The notes under the pieces were generated by a model. The model saw nothing but the letters and a program-made list of their open reading frames with translations, made no database searches and had not been told where the DNA came from. From positions 108,429,702-108,493,701 of the forward strand of contig NC_044981.1 of the NCBI RefSeq assembly GCF_008728515.1: 64,000 nt of DNA, written 5' to 3'. The stretch's first letter is position 1; each line of letters opens with the position of its first letter. Both the position numbers and the translations under genes were made by a program. Of this stretch, positions 1 through 11,118 are shown in pieces. The stretch is from Papio anubis (Eukaryota > Chordata > Mammalia > Primates > Cercopithecidae).

Positions 1-284
1 CCTCTTAACTAAATTTGAATCTGCAGTTGCATCTCTGGCTGAGAAAATAATGAAGGCATTTTCTGGTTTCGGTTTCTATGGAAACCTGTACTTTGATTAC
101 CGACGGGTTTTGAATGCATCATGTTTAGTCCCATAGGTACAATGTTTGAAGAAAAAAATAAGAGCAGAAGGAGAGGCCTGCAAAGTTATCAGAAACATTT
201 CCTCAAATACTAATTTTTTTTCAGGCATCATAGATCTGAGAGATGCTGGAAGAGATTCCAAATTAAATTTTAGCTTCATTCAAT
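1..284. other. Unassigned noncoding sequence at window start
   Basis: AT-rich sequence with no recognisable repeat, RNA gene or convincing reading frame. The only open frame is a 60-codon minus-strand stretch with no domain features, of the length expected by chance. Confidence 0.5.
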
Positions 285-345
285 AGTCACTGAGCGCCTG
301 CTAGGTGCCAAACACTGTCCCAGTGGCCACAGCAGCAAACAAAAA
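285..345 (+). repeat. MIR/L2-class ancient repeat fragment
   Basis: The phrase cactgagcgcctgctaggtg followed by ccaaacactgt is the typical 'cactgagcgcctactatgtgccaggcactgt' block of mammalian-wide interspersed repeats. Only a short core survives. Family assignment between MIR and L2-linked elements is uncertain. Confidence 0.5.
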
Positions 346-2330
346 GATAAAATTTAATACCAAGCTCTAGAAATAACTTTACTAAGAAACTTAAGTCGTA
401 TTTAGATGTTTGGGTTTTAGTTAACTGAATTTTGTTATTTTCATATTTGTATCCATGCAATGTCTTAATGCATGGATTTTTGATATGTTTTGTTAGAAAT
501 TATGTGTCCTTTCCCTGAAGAAACATTTTTAAAATGTCATTAACCTTTACTTAAACAAGTGGAGAACATGAAATTTGTTTCTGTTTTTATTCTTCGTTCT
601 TTTTCATTGGTTTCCAGACAAAGGCATTAGGGCAATAGTGAAGCCTTTGTAATGTTTTCAACAGTGTTATTTTCAGTGTGACATGTTAAGCCAGTGCTTT
701 TATTAATATAGGAACCTGGTATGACTAGCATAAAATAGCCAAAACTGCTACTCACTAGAAGTATATCATATAAAATATGTTTATTATATAGCTAAATCCA
801 ATTACTTTCTTTAAAATTAGGTTATAAAATACAATCGATTTTATTCATTTAAAATATTCAAAGAAATTTAATTTGGCAACACTACATTTTTTTTACTGGT
901 AGTTTTCAATTTGGGTTAAAACCTATGTAGATATTTACATAGTTCTTATAAATTCTTTAGATCTCAGTTTAATTGACACTTTTTTGGAGAATTCTTCTGT
1001 AACCTCAATGAGGTTAAACATCCTTTTATTTGTGCAGTATCTGCACAACTATTATTTGTACCAATTTTACATTTATTTGTAAGCTTTATGCGTCTGCTTT
1101 CTCCATCATATCAAGTGAATGGATGAACGAATGGATAACCAGTTGCTTAACTGAAGCATTAATCTCTTCCCTTCCCTTATCCTTTTTATTAAATAAAGGT
1201 CATGATGATACAACAGTGTCTCCTCTGCCTCGTTCTGTTCACTTCTCCATTCCATAATTGGAAAACTTTACTCAACGAGCTTTCAAAGATCAGACAATGC
1301 CAGTTAGAATCTCAGGTGCATATCACAAAGCATTCTTAGCTAAATGACAAAATTCATTGCAATGAATTGTTTTAATATATTATTTTCCTAGTAGTCCCCG
1401 AGATTTTTGAGTACAGAGGCTAAGTTGGCTTTTCTTTTTTTCTCCGCTACTCTATTCCCAGCACTTTGCTTAGTGAGCAACTCCTAATAGGTTGTGTTGG
1501 TTAGAATGTCATCATTTGCAGCAACAGAAAACCAATAGTTCAAACTCTTGGAACATGAACAAGAACCTGTTGGATAATGTAATTATAAACATCTAGATAT
1601 AGGGCAAGCTTGAGTCTCAGTTTGACCAACCTTAGTTCCATTTCTTTTAGCCATAATCTCATCTGTATGTTGGCTTCATCCTCATCCTGATATCCCTTGT
1701 GTTAATAAAATGTCTGCAGTGGTTTCATCCTTTCCATATGAATACCATGTGATTCCAGAAGAATATAAAACTTCGAACATAAAAAACTTTGAATAAAAAG
1801 AATATAAAACTTCGAAGTCCTGAGCTTCACTGTAATTAGAAAACGGGGGATAAAAGACAATGTACACATTCTTTATCAATTTCTATGGTCAGTAGGATTG
1901 TCATTCACTGTTGCCTTAGGTCCCTGCAATGTGTCCTAAGTAGGGTAATTTTAGATTAATTAGAGCGTTGCTCTGAAGCTAAGGATGTGGCCCTACTGAC
2001 TTTAAATGACCAATAGTCAACAGCAAAAGTGTGAAATGCCTGATAAAAAGGCAACTAAAAATTGCAAAATGGCCACTATTCACATGGAAGTGGGAGAGCC
2101 TAGAATTAAAATATGTATAAGATATGTTTTCTGATCTAGCACCTATAACAAAATAAGGTCATTCTCAGGAAGCTGAAGGTCATTCTCAGGCAAATTGAAG
2201 ACTGAACTTTGCTTATTTACATTTTCATGATTTTATGGATATTTGTGGATACTGGTGGGTTGAATAAGGGTTTTTATTTATATGTTTTTGTGTGTGTGTG
2301 TCCTGAGTGGGATGAAAATGGAAGATTATA
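346..2330. other. Unassigned AT-rich noncoding stretch
   Basis: No repeat family or gene is recognised. It contains a 19-bp direct repeat (1759-1777 and 1798-1816, 39 bp apart), a 15-bp direct repeat around 2156-2192 (aaggtcattctcagg), and a short TG run near 2288-2302. Open frames of 65-75 codons here show no domain features. Confidence 0.45.
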
Positions 2331-2768
2331 CAGTTGATCCCTGCATAACGCATGGGTTAGGGGTGCTGATACTCTGTGAAGTTGAAAAACCTGTATATAA
2401 CTTTTAACTCTCCCAAAACTAGATTGCTAACAGCCTACTGTTGACTGAAAACCTTATTGATAATATAAACAGTCAGTTAAAACATTCTTTGTATATTATA
2501 TGTATTATATACTATATTCTTACAATAAAGTAAGCTAGAGAAAAGAAACTATTACTAAGAAAGTCACAAGGAAGGAAAAGCATATTTACTATTCCTTAAG
2601 TGGAAGTGAATTATCATAAAGGCCTTCATTTTTCTTATCTTCAAGTTAAGTAGCCTGAGAAGGAAGAGGAAGAGGAAGAGTTGATCTTGCTGTATCGGGG
2701 TGGCAGAGAGAGGCAGAAAAAAAATCCATTTGTAAGTGTTTGAAACTGTGTTCTTCAAGGGTCAACTG
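2331..2768. mobile_element. Tigger-type (Tc1/mariner-pogo) non-autonomous DNA transposon
   Basis: A 438-bp element bounded by terminal inverted repeats (left cagttgatccc, right gggtcaactg) and flanked on both sides by TA, the target duplication of this superfamily. The interior reads like the common human and primate short Tigger elements, with phrases such as tataacttttaactctccc and caataaagtaagctagag. No transposase is encoded, so it was mobilised in trans. The exact subfamily is not assigned. Confidence 0.85.
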
Positions 2769-3378
2769 TACAGTCATAGGTATTATGGAAATTCCAGCTT
2801 CATTGACTATTATTCTTTAACTAAATGAAAATAAATACTACTTTAAATTACTGTGGGTTGTAAAAAGAGCCTGAGTTGAAACTAAATATTCTTGCACAAA
2901 TGTTGGCAGCAAGTTCAAATGTATATTTACCTATGTATGTTTCACCAGGCTGTGATAAACTGCTTTAAAATTGTGTTTTTAGAAAATAGTAATGCCCTCC
3001 ACGTGTATGTTAACTGATTATAATAATTATGTAATCACAGAAAAAATACGTCTTTGGCTAATTCAAGAAGAGATAAAGGGAAACACAACAACCAGGAATA
3101 AGCCAGCAGAGAGTATTTCGGGGGCTTTGGGGTTGCAGAAGGCATAAGAGGTTCTGGCCATGAAAAACTAGGAAAGATAGAAAAACAAAGAGTGAAAAAG
3201 CATTTGAGAAACTGCAGGTCATAAGGTGAAAACATTTACTCAGATGTCCATGTTAATGCAGTTGTACCTGGCCATGCAACAGTAGATGGCCAGATGCAGG
3301 AAAATAATACAGACACTTGAGGGAGACCTATGAAAGAAGCCTCAGTGGGGAGAAGAGAGATATCACACCATTAGATAG
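2769..3378. other. Unassigned noncoding stretch
   Basis: AT-rich sequence with no repeat or coding signal that I recognise. It ends at the target site of the L1 insertion that follows. Confidence 0.4.
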
Positions 3379-3386
3379 AAGTGCCC

Positions 3387-3888
3387 TGGGTATATACCCA
3401 AGGGATTATAAATCATTCTACTATGAAGACACATGCACACATATGGTGATTGCAGTTCTGTTTAAAATAGCAAAGACTTGGAACCAACCCAAATGCCCAT
3501 CAATGATAGACTGGATAAAGAAAATGTGGCACATATACACCACGGAATACTATGAAGCCATAAAAAAGAATGAGTTAATGGCCTTTGCAGGGATGTGGAT
3601 GAAGCTGGAAACCATCATTCTCAGCAAACTAACACAGGAACAGACAACCAAACACCCCACATTCTCACTCATAAGTGGGAGTTGAACAATGAGGGCCTGT
3701 TGGAGGATGCGAGGAGAGGGAAGGGAGAGCATTAGGACAAATACCTAATGCATGTGGGACTTAAAACCTAGATGATGGGTTGATAGGTGCAGCAAACCAC
3801 CATGGTGCATACATACCTATGTAACAAACCTGCACGTTCTGCACTTGTATTACAGAACTTAAAGTAAAATTTAAAAAAAAAAAAAAAA
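3387..3888 (+). mobile_element. 5'-truncated L1 (primate-type) 3' end
   Basis: Starts abruptly at tgggtatatacccaagg and runs through the end of ORF2 and a short 3' UTR into a 16-18 A tail. The plus frame gives the ORF2 C-terminus, including AKTWNQPKCPSMIDWIKK and a recognisable WMKLE segment, ending at a stop near 3685. The 8-bp sequence aagtgccc flanks it at 3379-3386 and 3887-3894, consistent with a target site duplication. This is a standard dead-on-arrival insertion made by target-primed reverse transcription. Confidence 0.92.
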
Positions 3889-3894
3889 GTGCCC

Positions 3895-4404
3895 AAATGA
3901 ATAAGGTCTAAGTAAAATTATTTTTCTGGTATAGGTAAGTCCCAACTTGCCATATAATCTATATACATTACTTGCCAATTGTATGTATCCTCATTTATTT
4001 ATTGTCTGTATCCTCATTTATTCCCATCTTTTAGTGAAGTGGTTTTGTTTTCATCCATGATTGTAAAATTGCTTTAATTATGGAGATTGATACAGGGAGA
4101 AAGTGGATGATCTATTCCTAAAACCACAGGGCTGAACCCTCATCCCTCCAAGGTCAGCAGTAAAAGCAGAGAGCTGCCCATGAGGCTGTCACTTTAGCAC
4201 TGTTGGGGTTACAAAGGAAATATGATTTTTTTACCTTTAGGCTGAAGAGTCTTAAGGGTGGCAGAGGAAACAACCAAATATAGAAGCACAGTGCCAGAGG
4301 AAATTCTGACAGTGTATCAATGTATAGTGGAGTAAGCTATGTTCAGAAGCTGCAGTGGGTAAACTGGTGTTAAGTCAAAATCAAGTTGGGTTTGATTTTG
4401 CCTC
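3895..4404. other. Unassigned noncoding stretch
   Basis: No gene or clear repeat. A short duplicated phrase (gtatcctcattta) occurs twice near 3987-4020. Confidence 0.4.
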
Positions 4405-4530
4405 CCTTTGCCTCATTTTCTTCAATTGTAAAATAGGGATTATGATACACTCGTATTTGGTCAGTTGTGAGATTTAAATAAGATCAGATACACAGCACAC
4501 CTACACAAACTAAGGGCTTAAAATTGGAAG
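4405..4530 (+). repeat. MIR SINE fragment
   Basis: The run cctcattttcttcaattg followed by taaaatagggattatgat and a later 'gagatttaaataagatcagat' stretch matches the middle and 3' part of MIR (cctcattttctcatctgtaaaatgggg..., gaggattaaatgagat). Confidence 0.65.
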
Positions 4531-4754
4531 TCATTTGTGTAATAGTACAAAAGTAGACAATGAAGAACTAACTCACTGATGAATTTGAAAAATATTTAAT
4601 TAGTGTAATATTAGAATCAACAGAATTGTCATTTCCTACACATTTCAATGGAAAAAAAACCCTTTCTTTATTTTTATTTGTTTTGATTATAGTCATTTAC
4701 CCCTCTTTTCCATGATTAGATTTCATTATTCAATTAAAAAAATTAGTACTAGAA

Positions 4755-4895
4755 CATAGTTCTGGTCCTGCCATTGACTGAGTGTGTGAACTAGAGTAAG
4801 TCATTTAAACTTTGTGCATTTCTTTCCTTATCTGTAGAATAATGGGTCAAACTAGGTAATCACTAAACTCTCTTTCAGCTATAACATTCTATGTG
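4755..4895 (+). repeat. MIR SINE fragment
   Basis: Recognisable as the MIR core: ctggtcctgccattgactg, gtgtgtgaactagagtaag, then tctttccttatctgtag. It ends with an 'agctataacattctatg' phrase common at the ends of such elements. Heavily diverged. Confidence 0.65.
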
Positions 4896-5639
4896 CCTTT
4901 TTCCTCCTTTTTCCCATTACTAACCTAAGAGAAATGACATAGGTAATCTGAGGCAAACGATACACCATTTTCTCTATGATAGATTCCCATTAAAATGAGG
5001 CCGATGGTTTGATTAAAATGTATGAGCATTAATTCTATTTCTCTTTAGATCTGAGCTAGCTTCTCGTGCCTTTGGGCAATGGGATTAGAGATTATTTTCA
5101 TGACTGACTGCATGTTAATAGAGTTACCAATGGTTCCTAGGAAAAGTTATTTCCGTTCCTATGATTTTATGATATGTGCCTATGTAGGAAATGGCAAACT
5201 CTCTGGTATCTGAAAAATCAGTAAAATGAATGAATTCTTGTGGAATTCATAATACAGATTCCAAGAAGCTCATGACTTTAAGGGAAAAAAAAAATGATTC
5301 GGGAAGGATAGAATAATAGGGAAACCCAGGAAAGCATTTTAGAAAATGTCGTGTGCTCTGGATCATTTATTCTCCAAAACTGATCCTTTTTACTGATGGT
5401 TCGAGACATCTAAATACACTGACACTGAAATTCCTGGTGTGGGGAAAACAAAACAGAAACAAAATAAGAGCAAGGATAAATTGTTCAAGAAAAGTGCAGG
5501 CGTTAGAACAAAAGCCAGACATTTAGATGGACTGAATGATAACATACATACATATGGATTTCTGACCTGGTGATTTACACTGAAATAAAGCATGACAGTT
5601 TGTCTTCCTTGGTGAGGAGACACAATGAGGTTTTGGTAG
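4896..5639. other. Unassigned noncoding stretch
   Basis: No recognised repeat or coding signal. Simple AT-rich sequence with an A run at 5283-5293. Confidence 0.4.
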
Positions 5640-5705
5640 CTCTATGATGTTAAGAAAGTTTCTTAGTCTCTCTGAACCTCAGTTTTCTCATCTGCCTCCA
5701 GGCTT
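5640..5705 (+). repeat. Short MIR SINE fragment
   Basis: The phrase cttagtctctctgaacctca followed by gttttctcatctgcc matches the conserved MIR core. Only about 65 bp is recognisable. Confidence 0.55.
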
Positions 5706-5904
5706 TCTTGTGTGTATAGCATGAAATGACATAGAGCCTTTAACAGAGAACCCCAAACGATCTGATTTGCAGCAGTCTTGTCCTACCATCTATTCTAGTA
5801 TCTGCCTGATCACAGAAGCCATCCAAGCCCTGCCCCTAGTCCTTGCCCAGGAGCCAAGTGAGGTGACAGTACAAACCGCTTTGTCACTTTGTCTAGCTTT
5901 ATAA

Positions 5905-6168
5905 GGAGGCTGAGGTGGGTGGATCACGAGGTCAAGAGATCGAGACCATCCTGGCCAACATGGTGAAACCCCGTCTCTACTAAAAATACAAAAATTAGCT
6001 GGGTGTGGTAGCGGGCGCCTGTAGTCCCAGCTACTTGGGAGGCTGAGGCAGGGGAATCGCTTGAACATGGAAGGAAGGCAGAGGTTGCAGTGAGCCGAGA
6101 TCGAGCCACTGCACTCCAGCCTGGTGAAAGAGCAAAACTCTGTCTCAAAAAAAAAAAAAAAAAAAAAA
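5905..6168 (+). mobile_element. 5'-truncated Alu (AluS-like)
   Basis: Begins inside the left monomer at ggaggctgaggtgggtggat, continues through the A-rich linker and right monomer (gcactccagcctggtgaaag), and ends in a roughly 20-A tail. The RNA polymerase III A box and about 45 bp of the 5' end are missing, so it has no promoter. No clear target duplication is seen. Confidence 0.93.
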
Positions 6169-6258
6169 GGAGAAAGAAAGTGGATTACTTGGAGAATCTT
6201 TGCTTCCATATAAACATTCATCATTCCCTAATGGTGACTTGGAGTTGCCTCCTACATG

Positions 6259-6408
6259 GCTTCTCTCTCCTTCCCTCTCTCCCCTCTCTTCCCCCATTTG
6301 CTTTCCCCTCTCCTCCTCTCCTCTCCTCCTCTCCCCTGTGCCCTTTCCACTCTGATCCCTTCCCCCATCCCCACTCTTTCTCTCTCTCCCTTTCCCTCTC
6401 ATTCTTCT
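6259..6408. repeat. Polypyrimidine (CT-rich) low-complexity tract
   Basis: About 150 bp that is almost entirely C and T on the plus strand, built of tctct, ccctc and tcctctcc words. No coding meaning, although long open frames appear on both strands because stop codons need A. Confidence 0.9.
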
Positions 6409-6892
6409 GCTGCCTCAATCTTCAGCTCCTATTGTATTTGTAATTCAGATGTTATGAGAATTATTCTAATTGCTGTTTAAGTCCTCTTGATTTATACAGC
6501 ACTACATTACTTATGTATCTTTTATTGAATAATTCATGAGATTTAAAAAATTCTTGAAAATGTTTTTTCTTCATAATCACTTTTTAAATTGTCTCATAGA
6601 TTTCTCAGAAATGAAATAAAAATTTATTACTAAATATCCTATCTCTCTTCTTTTCATCCATACATGGAAAGATGGAATCACATTTATTTTGTTACCAGCA
6701 TACTTGGTTTCATTAATCTGGTAAGCAGATGTCACAGAAAACAGCATGGTAACATATGTGTGGATAACTGTTTATGGAAAATGTGTGGCTCTTTAGTACC
6801 AGTGTTCACTAGTCAGGATACAGGCATCAAAGTCTAAAACTATTAAAGAGAGTATTAAAATTTGGCTATATTATATACATGCTTTTTATTAT
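6409..6892. other. Unassigned noncoding stretch
   Basis: AT-rich sequence with no recognised repeat or gene. Confidence 0.4.
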
Positions 6893-7207
6893 TATTTATT
6901 TTATTTTACTTTATTTTATTTTTTTGAGCCAATGTCTTGCTCTGTTGCCCAGACTGGAGTTCTGTGGCACAATCTCGGCTCACTGCAACCTCTGCCCCCC
7001 GGGTTCAAGCAATTCTCATGCCTCAGACTCCCAACTAGCTGGGACCAGAGATGCATGCCACCAGACCCAGCTAGTTTTTGTATTTTTAATAGAGACAGGG
7101 TATCACCATGTTGACCAGGCTGGTCTTGAACTCGTGGCCTCAAGTCATCCACCGGCCTTGGTCACCCAAAGTGCTGGGATTACAGGTGTGAGCCACTGTG
7201 CCCAGCC
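6893..7207 (-). mobile_element. Old Alu (AluJ/S-like)
   Basis: Full-length or nearly so, antisense to the plus strand. It starts with a degenerate T-rich tail built of ttatt and ttta repeats, then the right monomer (tgttgcccagactggagt), and ends in gtgtgagccactgtgcccag. Many CpG sites have decayed, and gtggcctcaagtcatcc resembles the older AluJ form. Open frames of up to 115 codons here are Alu readings, not genes. Confidence 0.93.
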
Positions 7208-7696
7208 TATACAGAAAATATCATAAATGGTGTAGGTTACAATTTCATGGAAATTCCACAAAATTTATAAGATTTGAGCCATAACATGCAAAGGAAGGAA
7301 ATGATTTGCATTGTAGTGAATTATTTCTTTATTTCTCTTATTGTAGACTATAAGGTTGCCTAGAACTAACTTTTAACTGTACTCAGAGATGGTGCTTCTG
7401 TGTGAGAAAAATGAACAATGACAGCACCGTCAGAGAGACCCCATGGTTTACAAGACTTATACCATTTGCCCCTAGATATCTTGGGGAAGGTCTACACCAC
7501 ATTGGATTCAGGCTTCCAACAATGATGCTGAAGAATAAAGAGTTATATCTCCAGTGGGAGCCTGAGAGTCTTGGCAGGAAACAAAATGCTTTGCAGAACC
7601 AAATAATCTCTGTGCTATGTGCAAATTCTGGTGGACTTGGGACCTGAGGTACTGGAGGAGTGAGAGGTCAAGAGACCTCCACTGACAGAAAGGACC
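7208..7696. other. Unassigned stretch upstream of the HERV-L remnant
   Basis: No repeat family recognised. It includes an open plus-strand frame at 7402-7647 (81 codons) with no recognisable domain, signal peptide or splice context that I can defend. It ends at the first base of the HERV-L 5' LTR stub. Confidence 0.4.
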
Positions 7697-7763
7697 TGTG
7701 ATGGTTAATACTGGGTGTCAACTTGATTGGATTGAAGGATACAAAGTATTGATCCTGGGTGTA
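7697..7763 (+). repeat. 5' LTR stub of HERV-L (MLT2A-like)
   Basis: Begins tgtgatggttaatactgggt and matches the start of the downstream LTR at 10670 with about six differences over 66 bp, then diverges abruptly. The promoter-bearing remainder of this LTR is absent. Confidence 0.85.
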
Positions 7764-7798
7764 TATATCCAATAATATACCTCTACTGTCCAATCTCG

Positions 7799-8675
7799 GG
7801 GATATATCAACTCTCCAGCTTTGTATCATAATCTTATTCGGAGAGACCTTGATCGCTTTTTGCTTCCACAAGGTATCACTCTGGTCCATTACATTGATGA
7901 CATTATGCTAATTGGATCCAGTGAGCAAGAAGTAGCAAAAATACTGGACTTATTGGTGAGACATTTGCGTGCCAGAGGATGGGAAATAAATCTGACTCAA
8001 ATTCAGGGACTTTCTAACTCAGTAAAATTTCCAGGAGTCCAGTGGTGTGGAGCCTGTCAAGATATTCCTTCTAAGGTGAGGGATAAGTTGCTGTATTTGG
8101 CCCCTCCTACAACTAAGAAAGAGGCACAATGCCTAGTGGGCCTATTTGGATTTTAGAGGTGACACATACCTCACTGGGGTGTGTTACTGCAGCACATTTA
8201 TCAAGTGACCTGAAAGGCTGCCAGTTTTGAGCAGGGTCCAGAACAGGAGAAGGCTCTGCAACAGGTCCAGGCTGCTGTGCAAGCTGCTCTGCCACTTGGG
8301 CCATATGACTCAGCAGATTCAATGGTGCTTGAAGTGCCAGTGGCAGATAGGGATACTGTTCGGAGCCTTTGGCAGGCCCCTATAGGTGAATCACTGTGGA
8401 GACCTCTAGGAGTTTTAAGCAAGGCCCTGTCATCTTCCGCAGGCAACTACTCTCTTTCTGAGAGGCAGCTCTCAGCCTGTTACCGGGCTTTGGTGGAAAC
8501 TGAACATTTGACTATGGGTCATCAAGTCACCATGGAACCTGAGCTGCCTGTCATAACCCATCTAGCCATAAAGTGGGTCATGCACAGCAGCATTCCATCA
8601 TCAAATGGAAGTGGTATATACATGATCAGCCTCGAGCAGGTCCTGAAGGCACAAGTAAGTTACATGAGGAAGTGA
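7799..8675 (+). pseudogene. pol: HERV-L reverse transcriptase remnant
   Basis: The frame at 7821-8156 carries the RT palm motif YIDD (codons at 7890-7901, within VHYIDDIMLIG), followed by the downstream RT segment VQWCGACQDIPSK. A stop at 8154-8156 and frame changes break it. The next open piece at 8277-8675 continues the RT connection region. The N-terminal RT fingers and the first catalytic aspartate lie in the deleted part. The enzyme would have copied viral RNA into DNA, but this copy cannot make it. Confidence 0.88.
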
Positions 8676-8739
8676 CTCAAATGCCCATGGTCCCCACTTC
8701 TGCCACCCTGCCGTCTCTCCCCGAGCCTGCACTGATGGC

Positions 8740-9170
8740 CTCATGGGGAGTTCCCTATGATCAGTTGACAGAGGAAGAGAAGACTAGGGCCTGATTCACA
8801 GATGGTTCTGCATGATATGCAGACATCACCCGAAAGTGGACAGCTGCAGCACTACAGTCCCTTTCTAGGACATCCCTAAAGGACAGCGGTGAAGGGAAAC
8901 TTCGAGCAGTGCACCTGGTTGTGCACTTTTCATGAAAGAAGAAATGGTCACATGTGTGATTACATGCTGATTCATGGACTGTAGCCAATGGTTTGACTGG
9001 ATGGTCAGGGGTTTGGAAGAAGCATGATGGAAAATTGGTGACAAAGAAATTTGGGGAAGAGGTGTATGTGGATGGACCTTTCCGAGTGGTCAAAAACTGT
9101 GAAGATACTTGTATCCCAAGTGAATGCTTACCAACGGGTGACCTTGGCAGAGGAAGATTTTAATAATTAA
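8740..9170 (+). pseudogene. pol: HERV-L RNase H remnant
   Basis: Follows the RT connection region. The catalytic-site region near 8793 reads FTDGSA in one frame, but it is preceded by a tga at the 3' end of the 8573-8794 frame and followed by another tga, so the domain is interrupted on both sides. Further pieces appear in shifted frames up to about 9170. It is assigned by position between RT and integrase and by the DGS motif. Confidence 0.7.
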
Positions 9171-9331
9171 GTGGATGGATAACCCATTCTGTGAACACCA
9201 CTCAGTCTTTTTCCCCAGCCACCCCTGTCATTGCCCAATGGGGTCATGAACAAAGTGGCCATGGTTGCAGGGATGGAGGTGACACATGAGCTCAGCAACA
9301 TGGACTTCCACTCACCAAGACTGACCTGGCT

Positions 9332-9752
9332 ATGGCCACTGCTGAGTGCCCAATTTGCCAGCAGCAGAGACCAACACTGAGCCCTCAATATGGCATCATT
9401 CCTCGGGGTGATGAGTTAGCTACCTGGTGCCAGGTTGATTATATTGGACCTCTTCCATCATGGAAAGGGCAGAGGTTTGTCCTCACTGGAATAGACACTC
9501 CAGATATGGTTTGCCTATCCTGCATGTAATGTTGCTGCCAAGACTACCATCCATGGACTCATGGAATGCCTCATCCACCGTCATGGTATTCCACACAGCA
9601 TTGCCTCTGACCAATGCACTAACTTTACAACTAAACAAGTGTGGCAGTGGGCCCATGCTCATAGATGTCATTGGTCTTACCACGTTCCCCATCATCCTGA
9701 AGCAGCTGGATTGACAGAATGGTGGAATGGCCTTTTGAAGTCACAATTATAA
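9332..9752 (+). pseudogene. pol: HERV-L integrase remnant
   Basis: Two open pieces in different frames. 9332-9529 includes the CPIC half of the zinc-binding N-terminal domain and the first catalytic aspartate region (QVDYIGPLPSW). 9561-9752 includes the second aspartate region (IASDQ) and the glutamate region (AAGLTEWWNG). All three acidic positions can still be read, but a frameshift between 9529 and 9561 and a stop at 9750-9752 destroy the protein. Confidence 0.85.
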
Positions 9753-10026
9753 TGCCAACTAGGTGACAACACTGCACAGCTGGGGCAAAGTTCTCCAGAA
9801 GGACTTGTATGCTCTGACTCAGCATCCAATGTATGGTACTGTTTCTCCTATAGCCAGGATTCATGGGTCCAGGAATCAAGGGGTGGAAGTGGAAGTGGCA
9901 CCACTCTCCATCACCCCCAGTGACCCACTAGCAAAATTTTTGCTTCCTATTCCCATGACATTAGGTTCTGCTGGCCTAGAGGTCTTTGTTCAATAGGGAA
10001 GAACGCTGCCACCAGGAGACACAATA

Positions 10027-10323
10027 ATGATTTCATTAAACTGGAAGTTAAGATTGCCACGTGGACATTTTGAGCTCCTCTTACCTTCAATTCAACAGGC
10101 TAAGAAGGGAGTTACATTGTTGGCTGGGGTGCAATCACCATGCCCTGTGATTAAAGTCAATGGAAAACTACAACAGATCAATCCAGGCGGGACTACAAAT
10201 GGCCCACACCCCTCAGGAACGAAGGTTTGGGTCACTCCACCAGGGAAAAAACCACGACCTGGCAAGGTGCTTGCTGAAGGCAAAAGGAATACTGAATGGG
10301 TGGTGGAAGGTAGAACCAGCTAA
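10027..10323 (+). pseudogene. dUTPase-like remnant of HERV-L
   Basis: A 98-codon open piece downstream of integrase. Its start (LNWKLRLPRGHFELLLP, then KKGVTLLAGV) resembles the dUTPase fold that HERV-L carries at this position, with the KGV...AGV strand typical of the family. Part of the middle of the domain is missing, since VIKVNG follows too soon, so the active site is incomplete. In active viruses dUTPase limits uracil incorporation into viral DNA. Confidence 0.7.
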
Positions 10324-10669
10324 AACCGCGTGACCAGCTGCAGAAATGGGGACTGTAATTGTCATGAGTATTTTTTCCTTCTTTTGCTAAAAACATGCGT
10401 GTGCTTGTATACACTTGTCTTAAGAAAATATCTTTATTTTATTTCCTTTTCCTTTATCATGTGACATAAGATTGATTGACTCTATATTAGCATTTAAGTA
10501 TTGTTAACCTTATGTAATAGTATTTGGATTGGTGACTGGTGCATTTCCAGTTGTATAAAGGACAGTTGTATTATCTTAGGCATAATTATGACCTTATTAT
10601 TACCTTTATCTGAAGACTATGTGTGATCTTAGGAGATGTGTATGGGTTCAAGTTGACAAGGGGTGGACT
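10324..10669 (+). other. HERV-L 3' noncoding region and polypurine tract
   Basis: Sequence between the dUTPase-like remnant and the 3' LTR with no env reading frame, as expected for HERV-L. The last bases before the LTR (caaggggtggact) form the polypurine tract that primes plus-strand DNA synthesis. Confidence 0.7.
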
Positions 10670-11062
10670 TGTGATGGTTAATACTGAGTATCAACTTGAT
10701 TGGACTGAAGGATACAAAGTATCGATACTGGGTGTGTCTATGAGGGTGTTGCCAAAAGAGATTAACATTTGAGTCAGTGGGCTGGGGAAGGTAGATCCAC
10801 TTTAACCTGGTGGGCACCATCGAATCAGCTGCCAGAGAATATAAAGCAGGCAGAAAAATGTGAAAAGGAGACAGACTGGCCTAGCCTCCCAGCCCACATC
10901 TTTCTCCTGTGCTGGTTGCTTCCTGCCCTCAAACATTGAACTCCAAATCTTCAGTTTTGAGACTTGGACTTGCTTTCCTTTCTCCTCAGCCTGCATACAG
11001 CCTATTGTGGGACCTTGTGATCATTTAAGTTAATACTTAATAAACTCCCCTCTATCTATCTA

Positions 11063-11118
<56 letters not shown>

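Noticed and set aside
3317..3685. 122-codon plus-strand open frame
   Set aside because: All but the first two dozen residues are L1 ORF2 C-terminal sequence from a 5'-truncated insertion.
5790..6443. Overlapping frames of 74-144 codons on both strands
   Set aside because: They read through an Alu, its poly(A) tail and a polypyrimidine tract, which lack stop codons for compositional reasons.
6879..7226. 115-codon frame resembling Alu-derived protein cassettes
   Set aside because: It is the translation of a reversed Alu and has no supporting exon context.
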